From Chloroflexi bacterium AL-N1 (GTDB lineage Bacteria > Chloroflexota > Chloroflexia > Chloroflexales > Roseiflexaceae): a stretch of DNA of 64,000 nt. The notes beneath the pieces were generated by a model that saw only the letters and a program-made list of their open reading frames with translations, was not told the DNA's origin and searched no databases. The position numbers and the translations under genes are program-made. Below, one piece after another: positions 47,502 through 55,306 of the stretch. The stretch covers positions 124,001 through 188,000 of the forward strand of contig WYDT01000006.1 of NCBI GenBank assembly GCA_013122435.1. The letters are read 5' to 3'. How positions within the stretch are numbered: the first letter of the stretch is position 1; each line of letters starts with the position of its first letter.

Positions 47502-48773
47502 CTACACAGCCAACTCCTGTATATAGGGCACAGTCTGGGGTCCCTCTGGCAAAACAGCGATCCGTGCATCTGGTCCAAATTGCTGCAGCAACTGCTCAAC
47601 CGTTGCCGCCACATCATGAACTGGCGTTAGCATGGCATTTTGAACGGTCTCATCATCAAGCGAAGAATAGAGATACACTCCGGCCTTACACTGGATGATC
47701 GCCTGTGTCTGTGCTTCCCACTGATCATACATTTCAAAATCAGGGGCCTCAATCATATTGAGCAATTCACGCGGCGTGCGGCACATCTGCAAAAGCTGCC
47801 TGAAGTTGCCATGGTCTGGCAAACCATCACTGCACTCTGCCACAGCAATAATAGCGCCATCTGGCTTGACAATGCGTGCTGCCGCACTCATACCCTTGAC
47901 CGTCTGATAGAGATTTTGATCAAGTGGATAACCACTGTTGGTGGTAATCACTATGTCAAAAGGTTCTGCCACAGGCCGAGTCGCATGTTCTGCCACAAAC
48001 CGACAGCCCACTTCATGTGCCTCAATATAGTGGCCAGTCCACATTCCGGTTATCTGCCGCTGCGAATTGATCGCCACATTCACCATAAATTGAGGTGGAG
48101 CCATCGCCACCGCCTCGCGAATCTCACCCTGCACCGGATTGCCTTCCAGCAGTGTCCAGGTTGAACGAGGATGCCCAATCATGTCGGCATTGTGCAAATG
48201 CATAATCGTTTTGATGCCCACTACTCCCGGTACAACACCCTTGGGCCCACCACTAAAACCGGCAAAAAAGTGTGGTTCGATAAAGCCCGTTACAATACGT
48301 ACATCTGCCTGTAGATAGTCGTTGTTGAGCCAGATTTCCCCGCCGTAGCTGGTACGTCCCAGATGGGTAAGTGTCTCATCATCAAAAGCATCATTATTTA
48401 CGACACGCACAGAATTGACGACATCTTCGCCAAGCATTTGGATAAGTTCTTCACGAGTGTTCGCACGATGTGAGCCTGTGCCATTAACGATTACAAAATT
48501 CTCACGCGGCACATGTGACAGTTCATCCATAATCCATGGCACCAGTCGCTCACTAGGCGATGGACGGGTAATGTCGGCAATCACAATGGCAACCGTCGAG
48601 TCAGGAGTGGCAAGATCGCGTAGAGGGGCCGTGCCAATCGGCTGGCGGACGGCAGCTTCAAATGCGGCATGTTCATCAGCTAAACCGGGCAACTCTTCAG
48701 GCGTAATCACAACACTGTGATCGGGAATCTCGACTGCCAACCGACCACGACCATAGGCAAGCGCTACTTGCAT
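47502..48773 (-). CDS. Lactate racemase-like protein (LarA family, DUF2088)
   Basis: A 423-residue protein of the LarA nickel-pincer racemase family. The N-terminal domain (DUF2088) contains GTGSHR (about 97-102), matching the catalytic His108 region of LarA; EPHFFAGFSGGPKGV (about 165-179) supplies the second His and the Lys that carries the pincer cofactor. Family members racemise lactate or other 2-hydroxyacids. No larB/larC/larE cofactor genes are nearby; those could lie elsewhere. AAAGGAGG ribosome site before the ATG. The C-terminal domain is complete. Confidence 0.85.
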   Translation of the reverse strand: MQVALAYGRGRLAVEIPDHSVVITPEELPGLADEHAAFEAAVRQPIGTAPLRDLATPDSTVAIVIADITRPSPSERLVPWIMDELSHVPRENFVIVNGTGSHRANTREELIQMLGEDVVNSVRVVNNDAFDDETLTHLGRTSYGGEIWLNNDYLQADVRIVTGFIEPHFFAGFSGGPKGVVPGVVGIKTIMHLHNADMIGHPRSTWTLLEGNPVQGEIREAVAMAPPQFMVNVAINSQRQITGMWTGHYIEAHEVGCRFVAEHATRPVAEPFDIVITTNSGYPLDQNLYQTVKGMSAAARIVKPDGAIIAVAECSDGLPDHGNFRQLLQMCRTPRELLNMIEAPDFEMYDQWEAQTQAIIQCKAGVYLYSSLDDETVQNAMLTPVHDVAATVEQLLQQFGPDARIAVLPEGPQTVPYIQELAV

Positions 48774-48880
48774 GGCAGATCCTCCTTTGAATCCTTGTAT
48801 AGCCTACGTATTACAGAAAAACACGAAACAGCCAACAGAGCATGTATACTCTACATATGCGTTGATACATTGTACAACAA

Positions 48881-48908
48881 TTACCACTTACGCTGCTCAT
48901 GGTACAAT
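48881..48908 (+). promoter_or_regulatory. Possible promoter cut off from the 50186 gene by the cassette
   Basis: TTACCA (48881-48886), 16-base spacer, TACAAT (48903-48908), just upstream of the cassette edge at 48935. Before insertion it would have faced the gene now at 50186; it now drives the cassette genes. Confidence 0.35.
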
Positions 48909-48969
48909 GCGTGTACGATGATATATCCCATCCTGTTGGGTGCCCGCAGGTAAGAAAACAAGACAATAA

Positions 48970-49578
48970 ATGAAAATTTCACCGAATTATTACGATACAG
49001 ATTGGAATGCACTTAACCTGACAAAAAATTATTCAACTGATTGGGAGGAAGGGGCGAATATCGTAAGAGATAGAATACACGGCAGATATTTAGCTCAAAT
49101 TGAAACTCTTGAAAATCATTTGGATGATGAGATTTGGGAGTACAGCGGATTTCTAATTATTGCTGTTGACTGCATGGTGATTGAAACATTAAATCAATTT
49201 TATTTGGGAATAGAAGACACAAATCAGGTTTATTCGAGGAGAAATCGAGAGTCATTTAGAGATTTCTTTAATCGAAGTCAGTTTTTTAATGCTCATTTTG
49301 ATGATGATAGGTCTTTCATCTTTTACGACCACATCAGAAACGGATTATTACATCAGGCCCAAACAAAAAAAGATACATTAATAAATTTCAGAGAACCTGA
49401 AATGGTAAAGCAGGTAAATCCAACAAATATAGAGGACGGAATAATTGTAAACAGAAGTCTATTTCATGAATCATTGTTCAATGAGTTAAACTCTTACATA
49501 GAGAAATTAAAAACAGATGAGACAGCACATGATACATTAAGAGAAAAAATTATTTGTAAAATGAGTACAATTTGTTAA
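48970..49578 (+). CDS. Cassette gene: HEPN-like protein of unknown function
   Basis: A 202-residue, mostly helical, AT-rich gene unlike its neighbours in composition and codon use (many AAA, ATA, TTA). The segment HIRNGLLHQAQT (about 119-130) carries an R-N-x3-H pattern, i.e. the R-x4-6-H motif of HEPN RNase domains, and the C-terminus is Lys-rich. HEPN proteins are common toxins or sensors in mobile elements. No antitoxin frame is seen, but the cassette also carries a broken gene. ATG with weak ribosome site. Family assignment rests on the short motif. Confidence 0.5.
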   Translation: MKISPNYYDTDWNALNLTKNYSTDWEEGANIVRDRIHGRYLAQIETLENHLDDEIWEYSGFLIIAVDCMVIETLNQFYLGIEDTNQVYSRRNRESFRDFFNRSQFFNAHFDDDRSFIFYDHIRNGLLHQAQTKKDTLINFREPEMVKQVNPTNIEDGIIVNRSLFHESLFNELNSYIEKLKTDETAHDTLREKIICKMSTIC

Positions 49579-49580
49579 CT

Positions 49581-50111
49581 ATGAAGATATTTTCTTATAG
49601 CTCTAATATGTTAAGTGCAAGAATAAAAGACAGAATCAAATCATATCAATTCTGTAATACTGGTTACATTGAGGGACATTCTTTGAAATTCCACAAGACA
49701 AGTAAAGACACGTCAGGAAAAGCAAATATTTTTTACAAGCAATGAAAAAGAATTAGTTGGGGGAGGGTAATTGGGGAGATAAATGATGAGGACAAATCAA
49801 GTTTAGATAAATATGAGGGACTTGGCAAGGGATATAATGAAAATCCGGTAGATGTAGTCCTGAAAAATGGCTCTACTGTAAAAGCTACTGTTTATATTGC
49901 TGATGAAGAATTTATTGATGATAAATTATTGCCTTTTGACTAGTATAAAGAGTTCGTCCTAAAAGGAGCAATTGAGAACTCTCTACCAAAAGAGTACATT
50001 GAAAATATCAGCTCAGTGAATTGCCTAATAGATGATAATAGTGATAGACGAGAAAAGAACTTTAAAATACTTAAAATACTGAACGAAGCCGACACCCAAC
50101 ACAGGCTATGA
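49581..50111 (+). pseudogene. Decayed gamma-glutamylcyclotransferase-like gene in the cassette
   Basis: Starting two bases after the first cassette gene, the frame reads MKIFSYSSNMLSARIKDRIK and GYIEGHSLKFHKTSKD, the GGCT/AIG2-like opening (YGSNM and glutamyl-pocket region). It then meets TGA at 49743, where neighbouring frames give TSNEKELV, so small compensating indels are likely. It resumes with EINDEDKSSLDKYEGLGKGYN, VYIADEEFID and FD-TAG-YKEF, where TAG (49941) replaces the usual Trp. It ends at TGA 50109 inside the attC-like site. The gene is inactive as it stands. Confidence 0.7.
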
Positions 50112-50159
50112 TGTCCATGCCTCCTAACGTCGGCATGGCACATAGCCAAACCGTTCATT
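50094..50159 (+). other. attC-like site
   Basis: R''-like core ACCCAAC (50094-50100), a 3-base spacer, arm GGCTATG (50104-50110), 4 bases, CCATGCC (50115-50121), loop, then GGCATGG (50132-50138) and CATAGCC (50141-50147), a 5-base spacer and GTTCATT at 50153-50159. Arms pair exactly with extrahelical bases between them. The last GTTCATT is a poor match to GTTRRRY, as expected if the last half-site belongs to the target rather than the cassette. Confidence 0.55.
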
Positions 50160-50185
50160 GATAACAGACCTATGAGGAGTAGAGC

Positions 50186-52288
50186 ATGCGTCGCTTGCAG
50201 TTGATTATTGCTGTTTTTATGACAGGCTTTCTTTTGATACCTACCATCACAAAACACGTTACCGCACAAACGGATGAGCGCTGTTTTCCTGAAACCGGAT
50301 TTTGTATTGCGGGACCAATTCGTAATTTCTGGGAGCGTAATGGTGGGCTAGCAGTTTTTGGCTTTCCGATAACTCCACAACAGGAAGAACTAATTGAGGG
50401 GAGATCGCTACAGGTACAATGGTTTGAGCGTAACCGACTTGAGATACACCCCGACAATGCGCCGCCCTACAATGTCCAACTTGGTCGTCTTGGTGCAGAT
50501 CGCCTGACACAACAGGGACGTGACTGGGCCGCATTCCCACAAAGCGCGGCACAGACCGAATGTCGCTTCTTTGCTGAAACTGGCCATAATGTGTGTGGCG
50601 ATATTCTTTCACTGTGGCGTAGTAATGGCCTGGAGCTGGATGGAGTAAGCGGTACAAGTGAAGCTGAAAATCTGGCGCTGTTTGGCCTACCTTTAAGCGC
50701 TGCACAGACCGAAACCCTCAGTAATGGACGCGAGTATACGATACAGTGGTTTGAACGCGCACGTTTCGAAATCCATCCTGAAAACGAACCACCCTTCAAT
50801 GTGTTGCTGGGGCTGCTTGGGAATGAGATTCGCGACACGGGTGGCAAAACTCCATCGACTGCGATCTGTACGGATGTGCCACCATCGGTAAACGCAGAGG
50901 TTACACCAGCGTTGTGTGTGAATCAGGGCGAAACGCTTACTGTACGCTTGCAGGGCTTCCAGCCTGGCGAACGCATCGACCCCTGGCTTACTACGCCCGA
51001 CCAGCGTGTACTGCGGCCCGACCAATCCCCTGGGATTGAGCCAAGTAATCACACGGAGGGGTTTACTATCACAACTATCGGTCTGTCGCCCGGTGTATGG
51101 TTCTGGACGTTTCGTGGCGTCGAAAGCGATCACCCTGCAATTGTCTATTTTCGTGTTTTATCCAGTGGGAATCAACCCCCACCCCAATTGACCAACGCTA
51201 TTATCGAATGGGATGAACCTCAACATATTCCAAATCCAAATGGTGGCGCGATCTTCCCCTGGGCGGTGATCGACAACTACAACACCGTTCATGTTATCTA
51301 CGCTTCGACTGAGGGCAGCCTCTGGTATACCAACGACGCAACGGGTCGCTTTGAGCCACCACAAATGATTGAACCGGAACTTGGCACTAATCGTGAACCA
51401 TTTGCCGCACTGGCAATGAGTCCTGATAATATATTACACCTCGTGTATGTGCTCCGAGGTGCCGATGAGCAAGTGTATTATCGACAAGCACGTTTGCAAG
51501 GCAACATTGCCGCCTGGTCTGAGCGCCAACTTATCTCGGATGGCGTCCGATCGTTTGGTGCTCATCTCGCTGTTGACAATCAGAGTAACGCGCATATCGT
51601 CTGGATTGATCGGCGCTGCGGCGAATACAATGTCCACTATCGCATGCGCTATGCTGATGGTTCGCTTTCCGAGGTGAGTGCTCCCCGTGGTGATTGCAGC
51701 TATCAAAACCGTCCACAGATTACGATTACACAGAACAACACAGCGCATGTCGTCTTCCAGTATGAACGTGAGATCTACTATGCACGGCTTGAACCGGACG
51801 GATGGACCAGTGGGAGTCTGTCCCAGTCACCCAAAATTTCTTCCAGCAACCCTAGCATCGATAGTAACGGCAATGAGTTGTATGTTGCATGGGGTGAGGG
51901 TGTGAACGGTCACGATATTGTATTCCGTCACTCATCTGATAGTGGGCAAAACTGGTCCGACGAAACGATTGCTTTATCGGATACACCCGACTTTGCGTCG
52001 TTCCCCAGCGTCGCCTACGCACCTACTAATGGCCGCGTGTACACGGCATGGTCGGATGCCACACGACGGCGCAGTGGCCGCACTGACATCTGGTACCGCT
52101 CATTTAATCCAGCAAATGGTACAATATCTGAGGTCGAACGGTTAGCGAAACGTGAGGGCAACTCGTTTCTACCAGTACTAACTATCGGACCAAACAGAGT
52201 CGCGGTTGTCTGGCAGGATCGCAATGATGATGATCAATGGGAGCTCTACATCATCACAGGCGCATTTGTAATCAACGAGGATAATTGA
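50186..52288 (+). CDS. Secreted protein with two LGFP-like modules and a beta-propeller
   Basis: A 700-residue exported protein. Signal peptide about 1-28. Two copies of a Cys-containing LGFP-type module (about 33-112 and 128-215): CFPETGFCIAGPIRNFWERN with GGLAVFGFPIT, and CRFFAETGHNVCGDILSLWR, both ending FERARFEIHPEN-like. A middle Ig-like segment follows, then a six- or seven-bladed sialidase-type propeller (about 330-690) with repeated SNAHIVWIDRR / NELYVAWGEG blades. Such Chloroflexota proteins are cell-surface. GAGGAG ribosome site precedes the ATG. The cassette immediately upstream probably separated it from its native promoter. Confidence 0.8.
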   Translation: MRRLQLIIAVFMTGFLLIPTITKHVTAQTDERCFPETGFCIAGPIRNFWERNGGLAVFGFPITPQQEELIEGRSLQVQWFERNRLEIHPDNAPPYNVQLGRLGADRLTQQGRDWAAFPQSAAQTECRFFAETGHNVCGDILSLWRSNGLELDGVSGTSEAENLALFGLPLSAAQTETLSNGREYTIQWFERARFEIHPENEPPFNVLLGLLGNEIRDTGGKTPSTAICTDVPPSVNAEVTPALCVNQGETLTVRLQGFQPGERIDPWLTTPDQRVLRPDQSPGIEPSNHTEGFTITTIGLSPGVWFWTFRGVESDHPAIVYFRVLSSGNQPPPQLTNAIIEWDEPQHIPNPNGGAIFPWAVIDNYNTVHVIYASTEGSLWYTNDATGRFEPPQMIEPELGTNREPFAALAMSPDNILHLVYVLRGADEQVYYRQARLQGNIAAWSERQLISDGVRSFGAHLAVDNQSNAHIVWIDRRCGEYNVHYRMRYADGSLSEVSAPRGDCSYQNRPQITITQNNTAHVVFQYEREIYYARLEPDGWTSGSLSQSPKISSSNPSIDSNGNELYVAWGEGVNGHDIVFRHSSDSGQNWSDETIALSDTPDFASFPSVAYAPTNGRVYTAWSDATRRRSGRTDIWYRSFNPANGTISEVERLAKREGNSFLPVLTIGPNRVAVVWQDRNDDDQWELYIITGAFVINEDN

Positions 52289-52347
52289 TCAAGCGTAGTT
52301 AAAAAGACCATACATCCTCACTAGACAACTGATGCAGCCAATACAAG

Positions 52348-52614
52348 TTATGGTACAGGCATCAGTGCTGGTATCGCCGTTGTACGGGCAGGAAGTGGAG
52401 GTGTCAGCGTTGTAGGTACGTTCGTTACCTCAGCATGGGCAGGTGTAGTTGGTGGAGGTGTTGCGGTTGCACGAACTTCTGTTGGCATTGGTGTTGCAAA
52501 TGTGTCGTCGGCAATAATATCACGTGGATGCAGCAAAACTGCAATACCAATACTTACAACCATCGCTATTCCACACATACCAGCAATGACGCCCAATCGG
52601 TGTAACCACTTCAT
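52348..52614 (-). CDS. Small membrane-anchored Thr/Pro-rich protein
   Basis: An 88-residue protein: a hydrophobic span (about 5-26), then a Thr/Pro/Ala-rich extracytoplasmic tail with periodic TPPPTT-like repeats ending in MPVP. AGGAAAA lies before the ATG. Similar Thr/Pro linkers occur in other surface proteins of the window. No enzymatic domain. It may be a short cell-surface or spacer protein; it could also be a fragment. Confidence 0.55.
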   Translation of the reverse strand: MKWLHRLGVIAGMCGIAMVVSIGIAVLLHPRDIIADDTFATPMPTEVRATATPPPTTPAHAEVTNVPTTLTPPLPARTTAIPALMPVP

Positions 52615-52800
52615 AATGTTTTCCTAACCGAAAGGTCTGACATTAATAAATTTTTATCTCTTAGGTGGTGCGATTGCTATGATCATCATGTACACTTAAC
52701 GATAAATCTTTATGATGTCATCGATGTGACGTTGAGTTGCTTCAGGACTAACAATCCTGTCATTCAGCCCATCAAATCTGGATAAGGAATTCACACCATC

Positions 52801-54177
52801 ATGCAAACACCACCTATTCTCTTGTCCGTCTGGCTTACATGCACTATCGGGCTACTGACAGCTTGTAGTGCCAATCAGACAAGTGTTCCACAAACTGCAG
52901 ACAGCCCCATTGCGGTCGCAGACTCAAGCGATGTCTCGCAAGCTACAAGTGTATCGCCGGAAGCAATGTCGACCACCACGAGCCCCACTGCTTCACCACA
53001 ACCAGACCCAGAACCAACTCCACTCACTCCAACAGATGAAACGACCCCGGTTCCACCAACTGCTACGCTTGAACCAACCCTGGTTCCGCCAACTGTTACA
53101 CCTGAACCGATGCCCGAGGGACCACTATCGTTGCGTGAGATACAGATCGAAGGACTTCCCAGTCCACTGTTTCTTCCTGAGGGTTTTACCATCAATGTCT
53201 TTGCACGGGATTTTCCCAACCGACCACGCTTTATGGCCTTTAGTCCCGAAGGAATATTGCATGTAAGCCTGCCTGAACAGGGAACTATCGTAGCAATGCC
53301 TGACGCAAACGACGATGGCCAGGCTGATGAATTACGTGTGGTAGCGGAAGGTCTGAATCGACCACATGGTATAGTCTTTCACGAGGGCGCAGTGTGGGTT
53401 GCCGAAACCGGTGCTGTGCTACGACTTACACAGCCAGATGAACAGGGCCGCTACCAGCAACGTGAAACGATTGTGAGCGATCTCCCCCCCGATGGACAAC
53501 ACTGGACTCGCACGATTGGCTTTGGTCCTGACGGTGGTTTGTTTGTATCTATAGGCTCAAGTTGCAATGTGTGTCTTGAGGAAGATGAGCGACGTGCAAC
53601 AATCACCCGTTATGAGCCAGACGGCACGAATCCACAAATCTTTGTCAGTGGATTGCGGAACGCAGTGGGGTTTATCTGGAATCCAGTCGGCGAACTGGTT
53701 ACGACAAATAATGAGCGTGATCTGATGAGCGATGACATACCGCCGGAAACGATCAATATCGCGCGTGGGGGCGAACATTTTGGTTGGCCAAGTTGTCATT
53801 CTGGCAACATTATTGATCCAGAATTTGGCATATACGGTCGCTGCGATAATGTAACTGCACCAGCCTTTAAGATGCAAGCGCATTCAGCACCACTGGGACT
53901 CTGGTTCTACAATGGCACTCAATTCCCAGCATTTCTCCAGGGAGATCTCTTTGTCGCATTTCACGGATCATGGAATCGCACCGAGCCAACTGGATACAAA
54001 ATCGTCCGATTACGTATCGAAAACAATCGGCCTGTTCATATTGAAGACTTCATCACAGGCTGGCTTGAAGGTGATCGCTGGGGACGTCCTGTAGATATCG
54101 TCGTAGGATCCGATGGGAGCATGTTTATTTCTGATGACGGATTTAATGTGATTTATCGTGTCACATATAGTGGCTAA
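52801..54177 (+). CDS. Lipoprotein with sorbosone/glucose-dehydrogenase-like beta-propeller
   Basis: A 458-residue lipoprotein: lipobox LTAC with Cys about 22, a Thr/Pro-rich linker (about 40-100), and a six-bladed PQQ-dependent dehydrogenase-like propeller (about 110-455). Propeller marks are NRPHGIVFHEGAVWVAETG, TRTIGFGPDGGLFVSIGSS and RGGEHFGWPSCHSG, the L-sorbosone/soluble glucose dehydrogenase pattern. PQQ binding is not provable from sequence. Exported and membrane-anchored. A long bidirectional terminator follows. Confidence 0.88.
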   Translation: MQTPPILLSVWLTCTIGLLTACSANQTSVPQTADSPIAVADSSDVSQATSVSPEAMSTTTSPTASPQPDPEPTPLTPTDETTPVPPTATLEPTLVPPTVTPEPMPEGPLSLREIQIEGLPSPLFLPEGFTINVFARDFPNRPRFMAFSPEGILHVSLPEQGTIVAMPDANDDGQADELRVVAEGLNRPHGIVFHEGAVWVAETGAVLRLTQPDEQGRYQQRETIVSDLPPDGQHWTRTIGFGPDGGLFVSIGSSCNVCLEEDERRATITRYEPDGTNPQIFVSGLRNAVGFIWNPVGELVTTNNERDLMSDDIPPETINIARGGEHFGWPSCHSGNIIDPEFGIYGRCDNVTAPAFKMQAHSAPLGLWFYNGTQFPAFLQGDLFVAFHGSWNRTEPTGYKIVRLRIENNRPVHIEDFITGWLEGDRWGRPVDIVVGSDGSMFISDDGFNVIYRVTYSG

Positions 54178-54203
54178 GACAACGAGATTGTCCTCCCAAA
54201 AAC

Positions 54204-54246
54204 AATCACACGTCTGACAGTCAATTGTGCTGTCAGACGTGTGATT
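54204..54246. terminator. Bidirectional terminator between convergent dehydrogenase-like and rpsN genes
   Basis: Perfect 17-bp stem (54204-54220 and 54230-54246) with a 9-base loop, A-rich on its left and TTACTCTTTC on its right, so it can end transcripts from both strands. Confidence 0.88.
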
Positions 54247-54277
54247 TACTCTTTCAAAAGAGGGAAATGTGCTGATT

Positions 54278-54547
54278 CTACCAGCTAGACTTACGCAAAC
54301 CAGGGATTTTACCCTGTAGTGCCATCTCACGAAACGCAATACGTGAGATACCAAACTTCCGCATATATCCACGAGATCGACCTGTGACAACACAGCGATT
54401 CTTGATACGCGTTGGATTGGCGTTACGTGGTAATCTATCAAGACCATCGTAATCATTAGCACGCTTCATCGCAAGACGTTTGGCAGCATACTTTTCAACC
54501 AACTTTTGGCGTTTTTTCAATCGCTCCATCTGGCTTTTTTTGGCCAT
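54278..54547 (-). CDS. rpsN: Ribosomal protein S14, zinc-free type
   Basis: An 89-residue S14 of the long, cysteine-poor form: [19 protein letters not shown], then [20 protein letters not shown] and [17 protein letters not shown], the last being the conserved C-terminus. The Cys-x2-Cys zinc pairs of the short S14 form are absent. It stands alone, far from any ribosomal operon, as is typical of a second, zinc-independent copy used under zinc limitation. AGGAG ribosome site upstream; no recognisable Zur box. A long stem terminator follows it. Confidence 0.95.
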   Translation of the reverse strand: MAKKSQMERLKKRQKLVEKYAAKRLAMKRANDYDGLDRLPRNANPTRIKNRCVVTGRSRGYMRKFGISRIAFREMALQGKIPGLRKSSW

Positions 54548-54909
54548 ACAACACTGCTCCTGTACAATAACTATCTACTCAATATAGGTTCATCAACAAA
54601 ATATATTTACAATTACATTCAAAGGTGAACATTAATCCAATATCGTATGTACACTACTTATTATGGTTGAGCGATTCAATCTATGAATGATATATGGTAG
54701 TGCACATCTTGTCAAGCTACTACACAGCGTATAGCAGCAAGCTAAGGATATACACATTATGCTGGATTAAAAACTGTCATACTGCACCTAAGCTGACATA
54801 AATCCTCCAAAGCACATCAGACATGAATGATAGGATTCTCAGCATTACAAAATGGTGTATGAGATTTGAGGAAAACTTTATCAGCGCTCTCTGAACAGGT
54901 CTTTTCAGA

Positions 54910-54938
54910 TTGACGCCACCATTGCCATCGTGTACAAT
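54910..54938 (+). promoter_or_regulatory. Strong sigma70-type promoter, distal
   Basis: TTGACG (54910-54915), exact 17-base spacer, TACAAT (54933-54938). It lies about 320 bases upstream of the leader ORF and implies a long untranslated leader or a separate RNA. Confidence 0.6.
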
Positions 54939-55198
54939 AACGATGTATATTGAGTATTGCTAAAATGTTGTAGCAAAAGTCTGGTATAGGGTGTGTCTAG
55001 ATTTGGTTGTGCACATTATAAAACTCTTAGAATGTTATCTTTAGGGGGTACCTACAGCCCAAAAACCTAACTTAACAGATATGTAATATTAGTATGAGAG
55101 ACAAAATTTCGCACTATCAATCCTAGAGTAACTTAACACCGGATATGAAAGCGTAAAACGTGATAGCAATAGCGTAATACGAATGTAATCTTAGGATA

Positions 55199-55228
55199 TT
55201 GAGATGGCACGGCGCTATCGTGTATAGT
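55199..55228 (+). promoter_or_regulatory. Proximal promoter of the multi-GAF operon
   Basis: TTGAGA (55199-55204), 18-base spacer, TATAGT (55223-55228), 34 bases before the leader ATG. Confidence 0.5.
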
Positions 55229-55242
55229 AAGAGGTACAATCC

Positions 55243-55276
55243 TGGAGGAGATTTTTTATTAATGTACTTCCCTCCA
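55243..55276 (+). promoter_or_regulatory. Shine-Dalgarno / anti-Shine-Dalgarno hairpin over the leader ORF
   Basis: TGGAGG (55243-55248), part of the leader's ribosome site, pairs with CCTCCA (55271-55276), six perfect pairs, inside the leader ORF. The loop contains the leader's ATG. Translation of the leader would open the stem. Confidence 0.4.
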
Positions 55277-55306
55277 ATCAAAACACAAGGGATTTACCAA
55301 TTATGA
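55262..55306 (+). CDS. 14-codon leader ORF coupled to the beta-helix gene
   Basis: ATG 55262 encodes MYFPPIKTQGIYQL, and its TGA (55304-55306) overlaps the next ATG (55303) in an ATGA junction. A GGAGGAG ribosome site precedes it, better than the weak AAGGGA before the main gene. Looks like a translational coupling peptide. Confidence 0.45.
   Translation: MYFPPIKTQGIYQL

Larger units (their letters stand above)
48935..50153 (+). mobile_element. Integron gene-cassette-like island
   Basis: AT-rich island of about 1.22 kb. Left edge GTTGGGT (48935-48941) fits the core GTTRRRY; right-hand ACCCAAC (50094-50100) fits RYYYAAC and is its exact reverse complement, as expected for the two ends of one circular cassette's attC. 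After ACCCAAC comes an imperfect stem, 50104-50147, with unpaired bases, then GTT at 50153-50155. A cassette inserted at a secondary GTT site gives exactly this pattern. It holds two AT-rich genes in the same direction, the first 29 bases from the left core. No integrase gene is in the window. Confidence 0.6.
54548..55261 (+). other. Long gene-free leader region of the multi-GAF operon
   Basis: 714 bases with no ORF of note. It holds two plus-strand promoters (54910-54938 and 55199-55228), a TTGCTA/TAGCAA hairpin just after the first -10 (about 54956-54975), a GGG-TACCTACAG-CCC stem near 55046-55060, and the ribosome site of the leader ORF. Could be a long 5' leader or a small RNA. Confidence 0.5.

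Noticed and set aside
54548-54660. Possible Zur box upstream of rpsN
   Set aside because: TGTAATTGTAA-type sequence is present but not palindromic and does not fit known Zur sites.
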